Positions 1 through 11,585 of a stretch of DNA of 64,000 nucleotides are shown here, in pieces. The stretch comes from Neurospora tetraspora (lineage: Eukaryota > Ascomycota > Sordariomycetes > Sordariales > Sordariaceae). The stretch covers positions 992,001-1,056,000 of the forward strand of contig NW_026944384.1 in NCBI RefSeq assembly GCF_033439725.1, written 5' to 3'. The translations under genes were made by a program, and so were the position numbers. The stretch's first letter is position 1. The number at the start of each line of letters is the position of its first letter. The notes under the pieces are model-generated. The model did not search any database and was not told the origin of the DNA. It saw only the letters and a list, made by a program, of their open reading frames with translations.

Positions 1-3000
1 GTTCTACGTCGCCGGAGACCCGTGTCCCCTACGGAGACGGAGGTCTGTCCACGCCGGCCAAGCCGGTATCAATGATCTCGTTTTCGGGATCGGGGCAGTC
101 ATTTCTATGCTCCTTGGCCGGGAGGACGGGAGACGGATGAAAACTTGGAAGCGGACCTGTTCAGTCGGCCCGTTGCACTCGGGATGCTTCCACTCTCCGG
201 TGATTAGTGATCGATATCACCACACACTGCCGAAAGTCAATGCCGCAGCGCCAAATTCCGCACGTGATGATCAGATGGTGGTTATGGATGGTGCTCCCAT
301 GGCGGTGGTGGTGGTCTTTTTGTTAGTCCTCGCCGTTGAGCCAGTCGACCAGCCGTGCCAGCCATGCCAACCAGCTGGACCGTTATCTGTCTCTGGACGA
401 GACATCCCATCTCGGTAGCTTCGCCGAACCAGCGTTTTTTGTTTGCGTGATGGTGTTTGCTTTTTTTTTTCCTCCTCTAGCTCCTCGCTTGATCAGTGTG
501 GCTGGACTCCTGGACCCTCACTTTCGGGGAGAGCGAGAAAACTTCCGCAACATGGGGAATCCAAGTGGGTGTAGAGACATGGGAAACTTGATTCGAATTT
601 CAGGCACGATCTTCCGGAATACGGATTTATCAGCGATACTGGCCATGTCTTGAAAACCCTGAAAGGCTGCTGGTGTGCACATCAATCTCATCAGTGTGAG
701 TCGTGGGAGTCCGTGGGAGGGATTGGGGAGCTTCGATGGGATGCAGGGAAACGGAAAGTGGCCGTGAGAGGAAATAATCGACAGTCTTTGGCCTTGCATG
801 TGATGGTGGATCAACAGGCCATCCCTGGGACTTTGACAAAGGGCTTCCGTTTGGTGGCTTCTGTCCGTTTTACCTAACACGTGCTGGATACGATAGGCGG
901 TTTTGCTCCTCGTCGCCTGAAGTTGCTGTCTTGGGATAAGACTTGATCAAAAGTACGGGCGGTAAGTCTGATATCATATGTCACTATATCCAAATTGCTG
1001 GGATGCAGTTGATGAGATGATGCCGATCGTACCGTCGAGACTCGTCATCATCTCACATGTTGCATCCTTCTCTTCTTCTTATGCCATGTTGTGTGTTGTC
1101 TCTTTTTCTCCCACTCCCTTTTCGCCAGCCCCGTTTCTTGGTGTTTGGTTCCAACTCGAGGCCCGAATGCTTGGACCCCGCGGCGATTGATGATTGTTGG
1201 TAGCAAATACACATGGTAGAGTAGTAGGATTGACGGCCAAGGGAGGGGCAACTGGGCAGGGGGGAAACGTTCGAAAGGGGCCAAGAGGGCGAGGGGTTCG
1301 CGATAGCAACAGAAACAGCATCAACCTCACGATGAATGGCGTCTTTGCTTTTTTACCCCAGCCCAGCAGCACCCATTAAATCCAGCGCAGAGTTGCAGCA
1401 CGGCGTATGGGGTACATACAGCGTACATGTAGGTGGTATACGTAGCAGCAGCTAATGCACAGCATCAGGGCAGGTCAACGTGCACGGTTGCAATGGGCTC
1501 GCGGTGGTGTCAATCATGTCTGATACCGATCGTGGGATGGCATCGCAAGTGTGATTTGTGGGGTCTCGTTGGAGTGTTAGCAAGACGGGGATTGGATCTG
1601 AAAACAGCTGAAAGCCACGGCAGCAACCCTCAATGCGGATTGCCCAACAGCTTTTCGGGGAAGAAAACGAAACAAACCACAGCTCCGTTGGGCGTCCAGT
1701 GTGTGTCCAGTGTGAAGCTGACAAGCAGACAATCGAGCACAAGAGTGGAAGCAATGAATAATTCCAGCCTCGGAGACCGCTTGTACTTTGCGGCCGCCTG
1801 ACCTTGACGTGACATTCTTTTCCGGAATGGCGGGTTTTGCGGTTAGCTGGAACAAATTGCCCTTGGCACTAGGAAGACCAAGAAACAACACCATCACGTT
1901 AGGTATCAGATATGGGAACTGGTCCCGATTTAACCTTTTCCGAGAACTTGGTAAGCCCTTCTTACACAGTCCTGTTTAACTCGGGTTATTCTAGCATAGT
2001 TAGTCATGACATGCTTTGGAATCATTACGGAGTCACTCAATGGGCTATGGAGTTGGAAGGAAAATAGGGCTTGTGATTCCCACGTGCTTTTCCGCTTTGC
2101 TGAGCTTCTTTCCAGCTCCGTTTTCCAATTTGGCTCCTCACGGTGCAAAGTCTATGCACGAGCACTTTGACACTATCAGATGCTGCCGTGTCTCTCACTG
2201 ACATCTGATGTCTTTGAAGCTCACATGGAAGAAGTTGAAACAATACGCACAGTATAGTATCCATCATCCTCCGCATAGCCTAAGACGGCGCTACAAACCG
2301 TCCTGTCATCCCACCGTCTTCCACTTGACGGGGAGGTACAGCGCACAAATGTCACCGAGCGTGACTGCCATGTGAGGTGGCCCGCCCTTTTTTTGGTGAG
2401 AGTCTCCTCTCTCGTCGAATTCCTCCTTCATGTTTCTGGGCTGTTTCCATCCATTGGCTTGTTCTTTCAGTTGTCACTTTTCTTCCACCACTTTTTACTG
2501 TTCGACACCACCACCTCCTGCACTTGAAACCTCGACTGCCAGGCACCACGCCATTTTACCAACAACCCTCACCGAATTTGGATCTTGTTGTTTTCTCTAG
2601 TCTCTACTTCTTCCTTACCCATTGTTTCTCAGCATAACCTTTAGGCGACATTCTCTTCAACAGCGATAGCGATATAGGGACTTTGTCTCACGCATTGACA
2701 ATTACCAAATATCCAATTCTTTTCCGGCTTCGAAGTCTGCGCTCCTCAACACAGCACACAGCACACAGCACACAGTCTTTTTCTCTGCATCTCGGCAGCT
2801 CCATCCGCCGCCGCGCTTTTGCCACCTCAAAAATCCGAACCTCCAGACAAGATCCGTACATAAGCCCGGTTGGCAGCACGTCTCTTGTTGGGCAGCACAT
2901 GTCAGAAAGCACAGCAGCGATTGCCTCGACCGATTCCACTTCGACCCTGCGAAGCTGAGTCGCGACTCCGCTGAATCGCTGAATTGATATTCACAGCCAG

Positions 3001-3127
3001 CGCATTGTCCTCCATACGAAAATAAGTTAGCGACGAGGGAGCGGATACGAAAAGTGGAAACTCGGTGCAACGGCGAATCTCGACGTTGGAAATCGTCCTG
3101 GTGACGGCACCATCCGAGCCAGGTAGC
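1..3127. promoter_or_regulatory. Long non-coding upstream region / leader of ccg-8
   Basis: About 3.1 kb with no credible coding region: the open frames are short, overlap on both strands and show no domain. It most likely holds the promoter and a long 5' leader of the ccg-8 gene that starts at 3128. CACGTG E-boxes lie at 261-266, 878-883 and 2081-2086. A (CACACAG)n microsatellite lies near 2750-2778. A short open frame at 2683-2958 could act as an upstream ORF but has no family resemblance. The first bases may belong to the flank of a gene outside the window. Confidence 0.6.
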
Positions 3128-5130
3128 ATGGAACATCATCATCATCGTCACATGCACTCGCCGTCGTCGCAGCACCAGCACCAGCACCAGCAGTATCAGC
3201 AGCCACCGCAACACCACCAGCATTATGAATCACAACAACACCAACACCACCACCACCAGCATCCTGCACCACTCCCCAAACAGGAGCAGGCCGACAACTC
3301 CTCGGCTCCTGTCTTGTCCGCCCTGCCTGCATACCCGACGCTGCCCCCTATTTGGGACTCGACACACTCGCCCGCATTGAGCGCATCTTCGTCGTCCACA
3401 ATGCAGGCCTCAGCCTCTTCGCTATCCTCGTTGCCGCCGCTTGTTCTGCATCCTCCCTCGTCAGGACTACAGCCCAACAAACCACGATCGCGCTCGCCAT
3501 CGTCTAACCGTTTCCAGACCCGTGAGCCGGCACCATTATCGCTCTTCGATGGCAGCCCTACGACTGAACTTCCGCCTATTCAGCTGAACCGTGAAAGGAG
3601 CAGCTCGGATCACTCCCTCCCATCGATAGCATCGCTGAATGTTGGAGGCTCGCTCCCAACTCTGCAGCCAACGCCAACACCACAACCTCCTCCGAAGCTT
3701 GTCTGGCCGAATTCCAACCCATTGTCGGCCTACTATACTGAGAATGATAACGATGGACGTGGCGCATCTCCCCAGCAGCGTCATGACCGAAGATCGACCA
3801 GTGTCAGCCTGGATGATCCGCAGGTCATGATGGCTATCTCCGCCCTGAACGAATTGAAAACCGGTATGTGCTAGCAAGCACAAGTAGCATTTTATAAACT
3901 GCTAACAATGGGTCCCCAGATTCAGTTTCTTCTCCTCCCAACCGTAATACGCCACTGCGCGCTGGGACGACGGACCGGAACCAAGAACCCGAGCCTCTAT
4001 TGTCGCTTATAACCACAGCCCACCCGATCATCGAAAGCACGGTGCAGCGATCTTCTCACCTTTATACAAAGACCAAGAACTTTTCGCCCCGTATCAGATC
4101 AGGCCTCGAATACGTCGAGGGCTCGCTAATACCTGTTGCGGACACGGTGAACAATGTCGGTCGCAGAACCGGAATCGAGTCCGGCGTCAGATGGATTCTT
4201 GGAAAGCGGACTAAGAGTTCCAGTGATACTCGTGAGAGTGGCCAGAACAAGCGGCATATGACTTCGAGGCCAATAAACGGTACAGGGGGCGAGGCACGAT
4301 TTTCAGAAGCTTCCACCACCGATGGATCCCGCCGGACTTCGATTAGCACCATTGAGACGTTGCCCGCTTATGACGACCAGCGATCGCCAGCTTACTCTGA
4401 GACGGTTGAACAAAATGGTCAATCAGTCGATCCCAAGTCGGCGCTCCATTCGCAGATGGGGGGTGGACGGGTCCAGGTGACCACATCCAGTCTCAAGGAG
4501 ACCATGAAGGAGGAAAGTTTACGTTCGCTCAAGTATGTGCTTGAGACGTTGAGGGATGTGACCAACACCCTCCAGCAGGGCACCAACGAGTTGAGCTCAG
4601 TACTTGATCAGTATGACAGGACGACAACCAGAAGGGATGGTGAAGACCATGTCATGACCAACGCGTCCGCGCCGGAAGAAGATCGTACGAAGCTGGTGGA
4701 GCGTATGACTCAACTTCGGAAGAGCATTTACTCCAACATCCAGGACGTCTCGTCGGTTGTCGCCAACTACACTGGCGCTGCTTTGCCCGAAAATGCCGGC
4801 AACCTTGTCCGGCACCATCTTCTCAGCCTACCCATGGTTTGGAGTCAGGCTAGCAAACACACCTCGAGCGAGCAACCAAACACGCAAGACCCGAATGCAC
4901 TTGTGCGCAAGGCTGCCAAGGTCGCTCTCTCCTTTAGCAAAGAGGGATTCCATATTTTCTCCCAGATCATGGAGATCATCCGTACCGCAACCGATCACGC
5001 GGAGGACTGGAGGAACAAGAAGATGAACCAATCGAACCCCATGAACGGCGCAGAGCATGAGATCCGACCTATGGTTGACCAACCTCTTCCGCAGGCCGTT
5101 ACCATTAATGGTGATATTCCCATGAGGTAA
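3128..5130 (+). CDS. ccg-8: Opi1-domain transcriptional regulator, clock-controlled gene 8
   Basis: Two exons, 3128-3863 and 3920-5130 (intron 56 bp, GTATGT donor, GCTAAC branch, CCCAG acceptor), encode 648 residues. Residues 1-60 are almost pure His/Gln; a Ser/Pro-rich linker follows to about 265. The Opi1 domain then begins with LLSLITTAHPIIEST (about residue 272) and runs through blocks such as PLIPVADTV-type helices and a helical segment around residue 425-480. Opi1 family proteins are repressors of phospholipid and inositol genes in yeast; the Neurospora orthologue is the clock-controlled CCG-8, linked in the literature to sterol and azole responses. The ATG at 3128 is chosen because the longer frame to 3065 starts with GTG. 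Family assignment is strong; the symbol rests on recognition of the protein. Confidence 0.9.
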
Positions 5131-5725
5131 AGACTCGTGGAATATTCGGGAGAAAAAACCCCAGCGAGTAGCTACTGTTACAAGGAACTTAGTTTATTAT
5201 TCAAAAGCAGGATGGCTTGGATGGTTGGGGTTTCGGCGAGTAAAAACTTTCGTTACGATTAGAGCTTTTTTGGTCGGCGTAAAAAGCTGAGCTTGGTTGA
5301 TTGGGTGGGATTTGAGAGACTTGTGCCGAATCTTGGGGACATTAACCGTTATATACCACTTTTTCTTTTCGTTTGTTTCATTAGTTGATCACATTTGGGA
5401 TACCGACAAGTTCTGGCGCCTGGGAGTACTCTCCACACCATATCACCCTTACTGGGTTGGCTATCTGGCACTATGTAGATGGTTCATTCGTCCAATTTAC
5501 CACTTCTGACCGTCTTTCAATGTTTCCATTCCGATCTTGATCAAACTAAGCATACAGCTGAACTTGAAGCTATCACAACTCACTGGATTCTTCTCTCGCC
5601 TCCCTGGCGAGGTCTCATACCCCGACAGCTTTCACCCATTGCTTCCTCACTTTTTCCAACACTCCACGTGGAAAAACGAGATCATCACCAATCTCATCCC
5701 TCATCACCACAAATCCATCCCGTCC
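5131..5725. other. Intergenic, convergent 3' ends
   Basis: Tail-to-tail spacer between ccg-8 (+) and the DUF1772 gene (-). It is C- and T-rich toward the right. Open frames here are the antisense of the neighbouring gene. I see no repeat, tRNA or other feature. Confidence 0.6.
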
Positions 5726-6347
5726 TCACGCCTTCCTAACCTCAACCTTCTCACCCTGCACATCCCCGTACCCAAAAACCCCAAACCACCCAACCACACA
5801 CCCCACCACCGGCCCCACGCACCTCACCAAATGCAACCAAGTCCACCTCCTCACCAACTCCCTCACCTCCGAAAGACTACTAACCAACGGGCCCGGCTCG
5901 ATCTGCATCTCATTAAGTCTCATCAACTCCTTGTTGGTGGGCATTAACACCACCAGCGTAAACGGCACAATCCAAAATGTCAATCCTGCCGCCGTGGCGA
6001 ATAGTTTCCAGCGTTTTTCGTTGCTAGCAGACCGAGGGGCAGCAGAGCGGAGTTTATAAGCCGTCCACCCGTAGAGCGAGGCGGTTAAAGCGGCCAGGGG
6101 AGGCATGGAAAATTTGCCGTGCTCGTAGAGGATGGACCAGGAGGAGAGGAGGGTCGGGGCGGTGGGGGAGGAGGTTATGATGGGGATTGAGAAGAGGGGG
6201 ATTGAGAGGAGGCAGCCTTTGTTTTGGGGGTGTTAGTATGGGATTGATGGGAGGAGGAGGATATGAGGGTGAAGGGTGAAGGGATGGCTTACCTGATAGG
6301 AAGGAGCCCGTCATTAGACCCAACTGGGCGCCGGTTAGGGCGGACAT
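5726..6347 (-). CDS. DUF1772 / anthrone-oxygenase-like small membrane protein
   Basis: Two exons on the minus strand, 6347-6293 and 6216-5726, with a 76-bp intron (GTAAGC donor, ACTAAC branch, AAAG acceptor), give 181 residues. The protein starts MSALTGAQLGLMTGSFLSG and has about four hydrophobic stretches, the YEHGKFSMPPLAALTA motif near residue 60, and the FTLVVLMPTNKEL segment near residue 115. This pattern, with an invariant Asn-Lys after a membrane helix, is typical of fungal DUF1772 proteins, a family that includes anthrone oxygenases such as HypC in aflatoxin synthesis. No polyketide synthase is nearby, so a biosynthetic role here is not supported. A TATATAA box lies about 95 bases upstream. 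Confidence is high for the gene and the family, low for function. Confidence 0.82.
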
Positions 6348-7025
6348 TTTGATGGTGTTTGGTGTCAGGAGTGGAGTGGTGGTGTTGAGAATATTGATGT
6401 TTGAGTTTCGAGGTTGAGTGTTCAGTTTTGAAACAACGACTTATATATGGCTGGCCGTAAGATGACCCAAGTTTATTAACTTGAGAACAAAGCCCAGGCT
6501 GGATGCTGCCGGGCCGGGTGGTGTGATGTGATGATGGCCCGCTTCCGGGATGTTAGCTCGGATGATAACGGAGATAGGGCGTAAGCGACAGCTACCCTTT
6601 GAGGCCCTTTGAGGCTGAATGTTGGCTGACTACCGCTGGTGTTGACAGGGACGATGTGAGTGGAGGAATGAGAGAAATAGCTCCGCTTGAACCATTGCGT
6701 AATGCTTACATGGCGATAGGCGCACAGGTCTCAGGCTCCTATTTACACTGGCTCATACGTTTTCGTTTTCGAATAGTGGAATCGCCAACATCAACGCCGT
6801 CGGTTGTCTTGAGGACATGATGACATTTTGCCTCTCTTTCAGGCTTTTTGAGTTTTTTGTCAATTTCGACAATTCTAGACAGCCTAGACGTCTGTCATGA
6901 AGGAACAATGACAGTTCTGTTGTCAACTAGTCTCAACTCTCAAGAGGGCAATGATCCCTGCCCTTGTCAACAGTGTGGGTACTTAACTCCTAATCCCTTG
7001 CCAAACTTTCAACAATCATCAAATC
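6348..7025. other. Intergenic, promoter side of DUF1772 gene and upstream of tRNA-Gly
   Basis: Apart from the TATA-like box at 6441-6447 I see no conserved signal. Short open frames (for example 6599-6820) have no recognisable protein and cross no splice pattern. Confidence 0.5.
6441..6447 (-). promoter_or_regulatory. Probable TATA box of the DUF1772 gene
   Basis: TATATAA on the minus strand, about 95 bases upstream of the ATG at 6347, in an otherwise moderately GC-rich spacer. Confidence 0.45.
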
Positions 7026-7096
7026 GCGCCAGTGGTTTAGTGGTAAAATCCATCGTTGCCATCGATGGGCCCCGCGTTCGATTCGCGGCTGGCGCA
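7026..7096 (+). tRNA. tRNA-Gly (anticodon GCC)
   Basis: A 71-nt cloverleaf. The acceptor stem GCGCCAG (7026-7032) pairs perfectly with CTGGCGC (7089-7095), and the discriminator is A7096. The anticodon stem CATCG/CGATG encloses the loop TTGCCAT, so the anticodon is GCC at 7058-7060. The T arm CCGCG-TTCGATT-CGCGG is perfect. There is no intron. A T run (TTTTT at 7109-7113, then a longer one) serves as the Pol III terminator. Confidence 0.96.
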
Positions 7097-7108
7097 TAAT
7101 AACTTCTC

Positions 7109-7123
7109 TTTTTGCGTTTTTTT
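7109..7123 (+). terminator. Pol III terminator of tRNA-Gly
   Basis: Two T runs (7109-7113 and about 7117-7123) start 13 bases after the tRNA 3' end, as expected for RNA polymerase III termination. Confidence 0.7.
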
Positions 7124-7698
7124 CCCAACTCAAACCTGCTTGAACACTTCTTATAACAGACACATAAACAATGTTTGTTTCTTTTTGCTTTTGCCAGATG
7201 CCCTATTACAATGCCACACATAAATACCCATTGACCTCGTCGTTCAAGAGTGTTTGCCAGGATTTGTGTAGCAGATTCATCACGCCTGAACCCACGATTT
7301 GAGAGTGTCATGGTGTTGACCGTGTTGGTGTGTTGAGTTTTTGAGATTGTCCAAATCACATACCTGAACTAGTCGCATCTAACTAAAGCCACGTATTGAG
7401 CTCTACGCTTCACTATCGGTACAGTAGATATTGAGCCGCATGCCTTTTGTCTTTCTACCCCTCCTTCTTGGCCTCGAGCCTTTTGGTGATATACTGTGCG
7501 CGGTGCAAGCAATCAAGGAGGGTCACAATAGTAACTCTAGCAAGCTGCCCAAAAACGTGATGGAAAGAAGATCGATCATGCACTTGCCTGCCTCTTGGTG
7601 AAAATAACTCGTGATCATAATGATACCTTAGCAATCTCTCGGCAATAGTGGCCCTTTAGAGTGCCAGATATATGAGGAAAGATTCGGCTACCAGCGTC
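7124..7698. other. Intergenic spacer
   Basis: No protein-like open frame; the minus-strand frame at 7009-7359 reads through the tRNA and is not credible. It probably contains the promoter of the dehydrogenase locus to the right. Confidence 0.5.
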
Positions 7699-8926
7699 AT
7701 GTCCCCGAGGTAATCACTCGCAGATAACACACGCAACAACACCCTATTCATCTTACCTTCTACTTCTCAACTCTCTCCCACGTCCTATCCTCCTCATACG
7801 CGGTTCAAGATGGGCCCCGGCATCCACCCTCACACCCTCCCTCCTCAACCTACCTACCACCCACAAACTCGCCCGAGACGGCCTCTTCCACCCTCAGGGC
7901 AACCTTCACTTCTTCAAGAGCCAATTCCTCACCACCCTCCCCTACCCAACCGACTCCTACTCCGGCAAAACCGTCATCGTAACCGGCTCCAACACCGGCC
8001 TCGGCCTCGAAGCCGCCCGTCACTTTGTCCGTCTAGGCTGCAGCCGCATGATCCTAGCCGTCCGTAACCTCTCAAAGGGCGCCACTGCCAAAGCCTCCAT
8101 CGAGTCCTCGACCAAGTGCTCCGACAGCGTCATCTCCGTCTGGGAACTCGACCAATGCTCCTACGCCAGCGTGCAATCCTTCGCCTCTCGCGTGTCTGCT
8201 GAGCTCGAAAGAGTTGACATCCTCCTCCTCAACGCGGGCGTCTGCCCCCTCAACGGACCATGGCGTCATTGCGAACGAGACGAGGAAGCCATAACCGTTA
8301 ACGTGGTGTCCACCTTTCTTCTCGCCTTTCTTTTGTTTCCCAAACTCCGTGAAACAGCACGCCTGTTCCCTGATACTGTCAGTCCAGGACCAACAATGAC
8401 AGTCGTCACCTCCCTAGCCCACACCTACACCGACTTCCACCTCTCGCGCACCGCGCCCGAGGGCCAGCTCTTCAACGTTCTCAGCTCCCCCGATAGGCGA
8501 GAGGTGACGATGGATGACCACTCGGATCAGTACTTCATATCCAAACTGCTTCAGATTTTTCTGATTCGCTCTTTGGCAGCTCACTGCCCCGTTTCGAAGA
8601 CGGGGGTAACCATCAACTGCGTCCAACCCGGTTTCGTCAAGTCAGGGATTTTCAAGTTCGAAGGGACGTTCGCGGTGGCGATGGCGAAGTTGATGATAGG
8701 GTTGGTGGCGAGGTCCACGGAGATGGGGAGTAGGACGCTGGTGCATGCGGCTAGTCAGGGAGGGTAGGAGACGCATGGGGGGTATTTGTCGGATTGTGTG
8801 GTGGATGAGCCGAGTGAGTTGGTCAGAGGGGAGAAGGGGAAGGTGTTGCAGGTGAGGGTGTGGAGGGAGTTGAGGGAGAAGGTGGAGGGGGTTGTGCCGG
8901 GGGTTTGGAAGAATTTGGAGGTGTGA
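7699..8926 (+). pseudogene. Short-chain dehydrogenase/reductase with an in-frame stop
   Basis: The frame from about 7813 to 8926 encodes a classical Rossmann-fold SDR. The NAD(P) motif TGSNTGLG is near residue 60, LLLNAGV follows at about residue 140, and the conserved tail THGGYLSDC lies near the C terminus. Two oddities stand out. First, the obvious start ATG at 7810 is one base out of frame: dropping one G of the run 7812-7814 would give MAPASTL. An alternative is an 11-nt first exon, 7699-7709, with a 100-bp intron ending in AAG at 7809, which gives MSPRWAPAS in frame. Second, TAG at 8765-8767 interrupts the frame 52 codons before the natural TGA at 8924-8926. A 63-bp GT-AG intron (8764-8826) could bypass it but has no branch site and would delete the conserved SDC tail. 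A recent pseudogene, a sequencing error or a truncated allele are all possible. Confidence 0.7.
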
Positions 8927-9280
8927 GGTTGCTGAGTGGCCGGATATGTCGAAGACATGACCCCTCTGGGATATTGATTTGAATATTAAATCGTCTCTGA
9001 TATGCCTTTTACATGGCATCAGAGGTGTTCCTGGATCATGATATGTCAAGCTGAGTTTGGTTTAGGTGTTTTAAGTCTCATACGAGGCATATCGCAGTCA
9101 GTTTGATGTCTTTCGAACTTATCGGAAGCCCTTTCCATCAGGCAGATATGTTTGATTAATAGTACAATAGGGGTATCTGACAATAGGGTGAAATGCTCCC
9201 TGGTAATACCCTGTGGGAAAATTCCTGTTAATTAATAGTACAAAAGCAACGATACCGGTATATGTCTTCTTAGGCTCTCT
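8927..9280. other. Intergenic, convergent 3' ends
   Basis: Spacer between the SDR locus (+) and the HAD gene (-). AT-richer than its neighbours, with a short direct echo of TTAATAGTACAA (near 9155 and 9231). No gene seen. Confidence 0.5.
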
Positions 9281-10429
9281 TCACTCCATCTTATCAACGA
9301 GTTTGAACCTCTCCTCAGAGCTGTTGGCCGCGGCATCGGCATCCATAGAACCAGCGGGAACCTCCAAACCTCTCTTCACAATCCAATCAACCAAAGTCTC
9401 GAGCTTGTTGACCGTAAACATTCGGGGTTGACCGGCCAAAACCTGGGTAACTGGCCTTGCCAGAAGTTCCTCCTCCAAGCTTTCCAACCGCTCATCAGGA
9501 GGATGCTCAGTGATAAACTCCTTCAAAAGGACCGCATTCCATCCACAACCCCAAGCAGATTCAACGTCCTTCTTGATATCGTCACCAACATAGAGCTTCA
9601 ACCAAGGAACGCTCTCATCAAACTTGCCGAGCTCATGGACAACCGCTCTGCGAGCCAGCATCTCTCCTGCCTGCCACATCAGTTTGTGTGGCTTTGACTC
9701 CTCAACGTCGTATGACATGACGGTAAAGTCAATATCATACGACTTGCCGTCGACGGGGCGAGCACTTTCGAAGTGAGTCTCTTTCTTGGATTCTCTTTGG
9801 AAACGCAAGGGGCTGACGTCGAGGCCCAGGGAGGAGAGGATGCCGCCAACCCTGTCATCAGAGTTGCTGATGACGCCCAGAACAACATGGCCGATGGAGG
9901 GGTTGTCCAGCTTGCTGTTGGATTTGTGATGCTTCAAAGACTGGAGAAGCTTGGGCATATTGGACGCAGTTATGTAGGCGTCGCGAGTGGAGAAATGGTG
10001 GAAGAGTCTACGACCCAAATCATCCAGCTGCTCTTTGTGAGCTGCGTCACTCAGACTGGGCTCAACATCGACGAAGATATTCTTAATAACCTGCAGTGAA
10101 ATTTCAGCTTCAGTTCAGAAATTAGTTGAGTGACTAAGAGCAAGTTGACTCACCTTCATCCACCAAGCTTCGGGGTCCATGCCCTTGACATGCTTGCCAT
10201 AGTTGGGGTACTCTTTGGCAGCCGTGGTGATGCGGTCGTGAAGATAAACAGCCACAACATCGTCGCTAGCATGTTGAAGGCCGTTATCGCGCGCAAACTG
10301 GCCGTACGTCTTATGGACGGGCTCTTTGGGTGCGTAGAGGGTCTCGAACGCGTCGAAGCAGACGAGGAGGTTGTACTTGGGAGCTCGCGAGATATTCGCG
10401 GCTCTGGCAGCTTGGAGTAGTCCACGCAT
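9281..10429 (-). CDS. HAD-superfamily hydrolase, HDHD3/dehalogenase-like
   Basis: Two exons, 10429-10154 and 10090-9281 (63-bp intron, GTGAGT donor, CTGCAG acceptor, phase 0), encode 361 residues. Motif I is VCFDAFETLY with nucleophile Asp26. The second acidic residue of phosphatase-type HADs is replaced by Phe28, the D-x-F/Y pattern of the haloacid-dehalogenase and HDHD3-like subgroup. Motif II is in GVISNSDDRV, and motif IV is VGDDIKKDV, where the acidic residues bind Mg2+. A helical cap lies between motifs I and II. The substrate cannot be read from sequence. It lies upstream of nothing functionally linked; the ThuA gene on its right points the same way but is 337 bp away. Confidence 0.88.
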
Positions 10430-10766
10430 GGTGATATCGCAGCTGGTAAGGTAGAGAGAGCTTTGTTGGAGTAATGCTCATTGGCAGAAGAATGTAGAAG
10501 TAGGTAAACGACGAGCTTGGGCTTGAGTTTTAATAGTCGTCGAAGAGGAAACGAACTAGTCTAGTCCTGACGAGTAAGGGGGCAAAGGTGATTCACAAGT
10601 GAGTATGAGGCAGAGAGTGTGGAAGAAGGATGATGTGGTTGGGTTGAGGTACCTGGAAGCCGCTAAAAGTATAGTGGGGCACAGAGGGGAAGTGCAGCAA
10701 ACAACACCTTCAGCTTCGTCTGATATTGGATCTAGACTCCTAACTTATGGTCAACGTATAGTCACT
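10430..10766. other. Intergenic spacer between two minus-strand genes
   Basis: Promoter side of the HAD gene and 3' flank of the ThuA-like gene. No feature recognised. Confidence 0.45.
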
Positions 10767-11585
10767 TCAGGAATCCAATCTAGCAGTCCACAGAATGGCC
10801 TTGTAGATAAATCTCATGAATCCAGGGTCCTCCAGATATGCTTCATCAAAGTGGCCAAGAGAGTTGTAAAACGACCGGCCGCCCTCGAACTCCTGCGCCC
10901 ATGCAAGGGGGTGACGTTCGCCGTGTGTTCCTCCAGTATAGGTCTCTTCGTTGACTTCCAAGAGAATCTGGAGATGCGGGTTATCCCACGGGTTCGTCTT
11001 GAAGTTGTAGTATTCGTCGAACCAGTCCCATTCCCACTCCTTGTTCGTTGTCACACCGAACATTCTCTTCTTTCCCTCGCTCTCGTCTTGAAGTCTCTTC
11101 AAAAGTCCAGCCAGGAGAAGATGGTCCATGTTATTGACAACGGACCGGATCTTCGCCATCTGTGGCTCGGGGTGGTTCTTGAAGACACCACCGATCAAAC
11201 GGCCATACCACTCACTCGACTCCATGCCGAAGCTGGCGCAGTGGATACCGACAACGCCGCCGCCGGAGTGGACGAAGCCCTTGAGTGCCTCGAGCTGGGA
11301 AGAATCGAGAAACTCGCCAGAGCATTGTAGAAGAATGATGACACGAAACTGCGAGAGACCGGAGGGCGTGAATATCGTAGGGTCCTCGGTTGCTGTCGTG
11401 ACAAATGGGTGGGCAGTGGTCGAAGAAGTTGCCGCGAGGTCTTCAAGAGCCTTTATGGAAGCTGGGATAGAGTCGTGGCGATAGGCTACGGTGCGGGAGA
11501 AGACCAACACCCTGATGGGTTCGGCTGAAGACATGGCTGACGTCTGACGATTGGGCGGTTTGTCTTGGTTGAATTTGTGTGACAT
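10767..11585 (-). CDS. ThuA-like (trehalose-utilisation family) protein
   Basis: An uninterrupted frame of 272 residues. It has the ThuA glutamine-amidotransferase-like fold signature: IRVLVFSRTVAYRHDSI near residue 25, a central block LKGFVHSGGGVVGIHCASFGM where the nucleophile-elbow cysteine sits, FKNHPEPQMAKI, and the C-terminal PLAWAQEFEGGRSFYNSLGH. Bacterial relatives act in sugar metabolism; fungal members are uncharacterised. The start at 11585 is the first ATG; a second in-frame ATG at 11534 (MSSAEPIRV) lies right before the conserved domain and could be the true start. No introns or targeting signals are seen. Confidence 0.87.
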   Translation of the reverse strand: MSHKFNQDKPPNRQTSAMSSAEPIRVLVFSRTVAYRHDSIPASIKALEDLAATSSTTAHPFVTTATEDPTIFTPSGLSQFRVIILLQCSGEFLDSSQLEALKGFVHSGGGVVGIHCASFGMESSEWYGRLIGGVFKNHPEPQMAKIRSVVNNMDHLLLAGLLKRLQDESEGKKRMFGVTTNKEWEWDWFDEYYNFKTNPWDNPHLQILLEVNEETYTGGTHGERHPLAWAQEFEGGRSFYNSLGHFDEAYLEDPGFMRFIYKAILWTARLDS

